From Gudongella sp034006985 (lineage in GTDB: Bacteria > Bacillota > Clostridia > Tissierellales > Tissierellaceae), in NCBI GenBank assembly GCA_034006985.1, contig JAVERT010000002.1:168340-232339 (forward strand): a stretch of 64,000 nucleotides of DNA. Direction: 5' to 3'. How positions within the stretch are numbered: position 1 is the first letter of the stretch; each line of letters opens with the position of its first letter. Under the pieces are notes generated by a model. That model saw only the letters and a program-made list of their open reading frames with translations, was not told the origin of the DNA and searched no databases. The position numbers and the translations under genes are program-made. Of this stretch, positions 59,956 through 64,000 are shown piece after piece.

Positions 59956-62058
59956 GTGCTTAATAAAATTTCTGTTTTGATGGTGTTGTCACTCATTTTG
60001 GGGCTGATGATACCATTAATTGTATTTGGAGAAGAAGTTCCTGACGGACAATTGGAACAGGCTATTGTTTCTGTAAAGCAGAAGCTTGATATTGAAGATG
60101 TTTATGATAAGTTTAATGCAAGGGTTAATTCTTTAGAGGATAGTACGGAATACTATCTTAGCTGGAGCGATTCAAAAGAAAAGCTTCCATTAATAGAAGT
60201 AGCTACTGATGCAAATGGTGAAATAATATCATATAACTTATACCTTAACGAAACGGAAAAACCAGATTCAAGACTTCCTAAATATAGCAGAGAAGAAGTT
60301 GATAAGCTCGCGAGGGAATTTATAAAAAAAGTCAGACAAAATGCTTTTGGACAAATAAGATTACAGGATGAGGGTTATACCAATATTCAAAATGATTATT
60401 ATAATTTAGAATATATAAGAATTGTAGATGGAATAGAATTCAAAGATAATAGTATAAATATAAACATTTCGAAATTTAATAGTAGTATAAGTTCTTATTA
60501 TAGTAATTGGGATGAGGAACTTGTTTTTCCAGATAAAACAAATATATTAACTCTAGAGGAAGCTGAACAGGCATTTAAGGAGAAAATAGGATTGGATATT
60601 TTATATAAAAGTCCTAGAAGATATTTACGACCTATAGACACTGGAGATAATAAGGATAAGTATTATTTGGTATATACAATTCAAGGACAAATTCATTCTA
60701 TAGATGCAAAGACTGGTGAACCATTCCAAAATGGATATAATGAGATATATGGAATGGGAGCTAATGAAGCTACTAAAGAATCGAGTGATTCAGCAGAGAT
60801 TACTCCGCAAGAGAGAGAAGAAATAGATAAGTTTAAAAATTTAATTTCATTAGAAATGGCTGATCAAAAATCTAGAGAGCTACTAAGTTTAGAGAAAGAT
60901 GTAAAACTAAAAAGTAATAGATTGAATGAAAGCTGGAAAAACCCAGAGGGATATATATATTCACTCTATTACGAATATAATATGGGAAAGGATAAGACGG
61001 AATATATAGAAGTACAAATAGATGCTATAACTAAGGAATTACTAGGATTTTACAGAAGTTACCCTATAGACTATACTAAATCCCCCAAACTTTCACGAGA
61101 GCAGGCTCTAAATAAAGCCAATGCTTACCTTAAGAAGGTGGATAATGATAAGGTTGATTTTATAGAATTAAGAGATGAAAATATTATAGATGATAATACT
61201 GAGACTTTTTACTTTCAATTCGACAGGAAAATTGGTGATATATATATTGAAGGGGATGCCATTGTTGTTGTAATAGATGCAATTAATGATAGAATAATGT
61301 CATATAATTCAGAATGGTATAGAGGAGAGTTTTCAAGTAGTGAAGGTTTAATATCAATAGATAAGGCCTACGAGATATTGTTTAACAATATTGGATATAG
61401 TTTAGAATATAAAAAAGAAACCATATATGAGGCTGGTATGCTTGTAGACGAGAAGATAAGGCTTGTTTATGAAATAAATCAAGATAAACCTTCTATAATT
61501 GATGCTAAAACAGGGGAAATTATAGATTATAGCGGAGAACCATATATAAAGAAAGCAGAGATAAATTATACTGATATTTATGATTCCTATGCAAAAGACC
61601 AAATATCATTATTGGCGGAGAATGGGATTGGCTTTAGTGGAGAGATGTTTAGGCCAAAAATCAAAATAATTCAAGAGGATTATCTTTATTTATTATGGAA
61701 AGCTAATAATTCTTATCGGACTGAAAATGAGAATAACATGGATATCATATATGAAGAACTTATTGCTTCTGGAGTACTAGATAAAGAGGAAGAATCTAGA
61801 AAGAGCATTGTTACAAAAGAGGCTGCAGCAAAATATGCAATTAGATCTATTGGCTATAGAGAGGTAGCTGAAATAGAAAACATATACAAAGATGTCTTTT
61901 TAGATTCTAAAGAAATAGCTACTGAGAATAAAGGGTATGTAAATATAGCATATGGTTTAAAAATTTTATTAGGAAACTATACAAATAATATAAATCCAAA
62001 ATATGAATTAAATCGTGAGGATGCTGCTACAATTATATACAATATTATCTTTAAATAA
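59956..62058 (+). CDS. Secreted YcdB/YcdC-like protein with SLH-like C-terminus
   Basis: The 700-residue protein starts at GTG after TAGGAGG and has a signal peptide (ISVLMVLSLILGLMIPLIVFGEE). The body has repeated YcdB/PepSY-like units, seen as recurring LSREQALNKANAYLKKV- and DAKTGE-type segments (for example near residues 110-150, 205-255, 370-400 and 475-515). The last 160 residues contain degenerate S-layer homology repeats (TKEAAAKYAIRSIGY; YELNREDAATIIYNIIF). It is probably a cell-surface protein; function is not known. Confidence 0.72.
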   Translation: MLNKISVLMVLSLILGLMIPLIVFGEEVPDGQLEQAIVSVKQKLDIEDVYDKFNARVNSLEDSTEYYLSWSDSKEKLPLIEVATDANGEIISYNLYLNETEKPDSRLPKYSREEVDKLAREFIKKVRQNAFGQIRLQDEGYTNIQNDYYNLEYIRIVDGIEFKDNSININISKFNSSISSYYSNWDEELVFPDKTNILTLEEAEQAFKEKIGLDILYKSPRRYLRPIDTGDNKDKYYLVYTIQGQIHSIDAKTGEPFQNGYNEIYGMGANEATKESSDSAEITPQEREEIDKFKNLISLEMADQKSRELLSLEKDVKLKSNRLNESWKNPEGYIYSLYYEYNMGKDKTEYIEVQIDAITKELLGFYRSYPIDYTKSPKLSREQALNKANAYLKKVDNDKVDFIELRDENIIDDNTETFYFQFDRKIGDIYIEGDAIVVVIDAINDRIMSYNSEWYRGEFSSSEGLISIDKAYEILFNNIGYSLEYKKETIYEAGMLVDEKIRLVYEINQDKPSIIDAKTGEIIDYSGEPYIKKAEINYTDIYDSYAKDQISLLAENGIGFSGEMFRPKIKIIQEDYLYLLWKANNSYRTENENNMDIIYEELIASGVLDKEEESRKSIVTKEAAAKYAIRSIGYREVAEIENIYKDVFLDSKEIATENKGYVNIAYGLKILLGNYTNNINPKYELNREDAATIIYNIIFK

Positions 62059-62063
62059 TAAAT

Positions 62064-62088
62064 GGCGACTAAAAGTCGCCTTTATTAA
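62064..62088 (+). terminator. Intrinsic terminator after the YcdB-like gene
   Basis: GGCGACT and AGTCGCC pair around AAA, followed by TTTATT. Confidence 0.8.
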
Positions 62089-62198
62089 TGTAAGGATAAG
62101 CGCTATAAAAATATTATTTTAGCATTATAACCCAAAGTGTGATAGAATAACAAGGTTAGAAAAGAAAACGGATTATAGAAGGGAAATCGAATAATAAT

Positions 62199-64000
62199 AT
62201 GAAAAGAAATGATATTAGAAACATCGCAATAATAGCCCATGTAGACCATGGTAAGACTACACTAGTTGATACTCTATTAAAACAGTCTGGAATATATAGG
62301 GATAATCAGGTAATAATAGAGAGGGTTATGGATTCAAATGATATTGAAAAAGAGCGTGGTATAACAATATTAGCAAAAAACACTGCGGTGACATATAAGG
62401 ATATAAAAATAAATATTGTAGATACTCCAGGACATGCTGATTTTGGTGGAGAAGTTGAAAGAGTCTTGAAAATGGTTAACGGAGTTGTAGTTTTAGTTGA
62501 CGCATTTGAAGGTCCTATGCCACAGACAAAATTTGTATTGAAGAAAGCACTTGAATTAGAGTTACCAGTAGTTGTTGCAATAAATAAAATAGATAGACCA
62601 GAAGCAAGACCAGAAGAAGTTATAGATGAAATTATAGACTTGTTTATTGAACTTGGAGCAAGAGAAAACCAATTAGATTGCCCATTTGTATTTACTTCTG
62701 CGAAACAAGGAGTATCTAGTTTGGATTTTGGTAAAATGACTGATTCAATGGAGATATTATTTGACACCATTATTGAATATATTCCAGCACCAGAAGGTAG
62801 CATAGATGAACCAACACAAGTTTTAGTTTCAACTATAGATTATAATGATTATGTTGGTAGAATCGGAATTGGTAAAGTGGAAAGAGGAGAAATTTTCCGT
62901 AATCAGGAAGTTGTTATTATAAACAAGGCTCATCCAGATAAAAAAATAAAAGCTAAGATAAATAAACTTTATGAATTTGAAGGCCTAAACAGAGTTGAAG
63001 TAGAGAGCGCAAAAATGGGTAGTATTATCGCTATGGCAGGGTTGACTGGAATCGAAATAGGAGATACTATTTGTGATGTAAATACACCAGAAGCAATTGA
63101 CTTTATAAAGATTTCAGAACCTACGTTGTCAATGACCTTCTCTGTCAACAATAGTCCTTTTGCAGGTACAGAAGGTGACTTTGTTACTTCAAGACAAATA
63201 AGAACCAGACTATATAGAGAAATTCAAACAGATGTTAGTTTAAGAGTAGAAGATACTGATTTAACTGATGCATTTAAGGTTTCAGGTAGAGGTGAGCTTC
63301 ACCTTTCAGTTTTAATAGAAAATATGAGAAGAGAAGGTTATGAGTTTCAAGTATCTAAACCAGAAGTTTTATTTAAAACTATTGATGGTAAAAAGCAAGA
63401 ACCAATTGAAAAAGTAACTGTTGATGTTAATAACGAATTTGTAGGGGCTGTAATAGATAAGCTTGGTCAAAGAAGAGGAGAACTCACAAGTATGTCAGAG
63501 CCATCTGGTGGGTATGCTAGATTGATATTCACAATACCAGCTAGAGGATTAATAGGATATAGACAAGAATTTTTAACTGATACAAAAGGCAATGGAATAA
63601 TAAACACAATATTTGATGGTTATGCACCTTATAAAGGAGATATTCCAAAGAGAAAAGTTGGATCGATTATAGCTTTTGAAACGGGAGAAGCAACGGGCTA
63701 TGGATTGTATTCTGCTCAAGAAAGAGGTATATTATTCATAGGAGCTGGAGTTCCAGTGTATAGTGGAATGATAGTAGGCTCAAATCCTAAAGGTTTAGAT
63801 GTTGAAGTAAATGTAACAAGAAAAAAACAACAATCCAATGTAAGATCATCTGGAGCTGATGATTCTTTAAAATTATCACCGGCAAAAAACATGAGCTTAG
63901 AAGAGGCACTTGAGTTTATAGAGGATGATGAATTGATTGAAGTTACACCATTGAATTTTAGAATAAGAAAGAAAATATTGGATGCTAATAAAAGATATAA
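62199..64000 (+). CDS. typA: Ribosome-associated GTPase TypA/BipA, 3' end cut by window
   Basis: TypA is a translational GTPase used in ribosome assembly and stress. The open frame from ATG 62199 encodes 600 residues to the window edge: G1 AHVDHGKTTLVDTLL, RGITI, DTPGHADFGGEVERVL, NKIDRPEARP, then the EF-G-like domains (RGELHLSVLIENMRREGYEF; PARGLIGYRQEFLTDTKG) and VRSSGADDSLKLSPAKNMSLEEALEFI. Family length is about 605-615, so only a few codons are missing. AAGGG lies upstream at a longer than usual distance. Confidence 0.96.
   Translation, partial: MKRNDIRNIAIIAHVDHGKTTLVDTLLKQSGIYRDNQVIIERVMDSNDIEKERGITILAKNTAVTYKDIKINIVDTPGHADFGGEVERVLKMVNGVVVLVDAFEGPMPQTKFVLKKALELELPVVVAINKIDRPEARPEEVIDEIIDLFIELGARENQLDCPFVFTSAKQGVSSLDFGKMTDSMEILFDTIIEYIPAPEGSIDEPTQVLVSTIDYNDYVGRIGIGKVERGEIFRNQEVVIINKAHPDKKIKAKINKLYEFEGLNRVEVESAKMGSIIAMAGLTGIEIGDTICDVNTPEAIDFIKISEPTLSMTFSVNNSPFAGTEGDFVTSRQIRTRLYREIQTDVSLRVEDTDLTDAFKVSGRGELHLSVLIENMRREGYEFQVSKPEVLFKTIDGKKQEPIEKVTVDVNNEFVGAVIDKLGQRRGELTSMSEPSGGYARLIFTIPARGLIGYRQEFLTDTKGNGIINTIFDGYAPYKGDIPKRKVGSIIAFETGEATGYGLYSAQERGILFIGAGVPVYSGMIVGSNPKGLDVEVNVTRKKQQSNVRSSGADDSLKLSPAKNMSLEEALEFIEDDELIEVTPLNFRIRKKILDANKRY

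Noticed and set aside
62306..62803. 165-codon minus-strand frame opposite typA
   Set aside because: The plus strand encodes unmistakable TypA GTPase motifs throughout this interval; the reverse frame is a Ser/Ile-rich shadow.

Overview
The window is AT-rich bacterial chromosome with low-GC Firmicute organisation. Genes are short-spaced and mostly on the plus strand, ribosome binding sites are strong GGAGG types, TTG and GTG starts are common, and intrinsic terminators are numerous. The spc/alpha ribosomal order, a KOW-domain gene beside infA, a split P-protein glycine cleavage operon, Buk/Ptb with a 2-oxoacid:ferredoxin oxidoreductase, ferritin/rubrerythrin/rubredoxin, and a YcdB-type secreted protein all fit an anaerobic, amino-acid-fermenting member of the Clostridia. 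A Tissierellia-like lineage is my guess; I cannot fix the genus.

Layout. 1-7.7 kb: the 3' end of rpsH, then rplF-rplR-rpsE-rpmD-rplO-secY-adk-KOW-infA-rpmJ-rpsM-rpsK-rpsD-rpoA-rplQ. 7.9-11.4 kb: ecfA1-ecfA2-ecfT vitamin transporter core, then rplM-rpsI with its own promoter. 11.6-19.3 kb: an iron-sulfur aldo/keto reductase (minus), gcvT-gcvH-gcvPA-gcvPB-lpdA, and a PAP2 phosphatase. 19.3-24.7 kb: an iron, sulfur and oxygen-stress block with a Crp/Fnr regulator and divergent small unknown, ferritin, an ArsR regulator with a perfect operator, a CoA-disulfide-reductase/rhodanese gene continuing in the -1 frame into TusA-DsrE domains, and rubrerythrin. 24.7-35 kb: a DUF5317-like membrane protein, CapA-like protein, cdaA-cdaR (c-di-AMP), then with no visible break buk-ptb-buk, a P-loop ATPase and the four VOR-type subunits. 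35-42 kb: pepD, then an accessory stretch with adaA-adaB DNA alkylation repair, a 5'-truncated PLP decarboxylase, and a GNAT-TetR-rsgA operon with its own operator. 42-49 kb: fatty acid synthesis, with fabZ and an NMO/FabK-like gene divergent from fabH-fabK-fabD-fabG-acpP-fabF. 49-52.6 kb: CCA/poly(A) polymerase, glmM, DegV. 52.7-59.1 kb: tRNA-Leu, tig-clpP-clpX-lon-engB protein quality control. 59.2-64 kb: a rubredoxin too short for routine ORF calling (minus), an anti-sigma-like ATPase, a secreted YcdB/SLH-like protein, and typA running off the end.

How the genes work together. Amino-acid fermentation is the main metabolic theme: glycine through the Gcv system, and branched-chain 2-oxoacids through the VOR-type oxidoreductase to acyl-CoA, then through Ptb/Buk to a free branched-chain acid with ATP made by substrate-level phosphorylation. 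The 19-24 kb block looks like iron storage, peroxide reduction and persulfide/CoA-disulfide handling.

The most notable signal is at 23211-23217. A textbook -1 slippery heptamer (G GGA AAG) sits directly before the stop codon of the CoA-disulfide reductase gene, and the downstream TusA domain has no conventional start codon of its own. The sequence suggests a programmed -1 frameshift that would make both a two-domain and an 833-residue four-domain protein. A one-base deletion or sequencing error cannot be excluded from the sequence alone.
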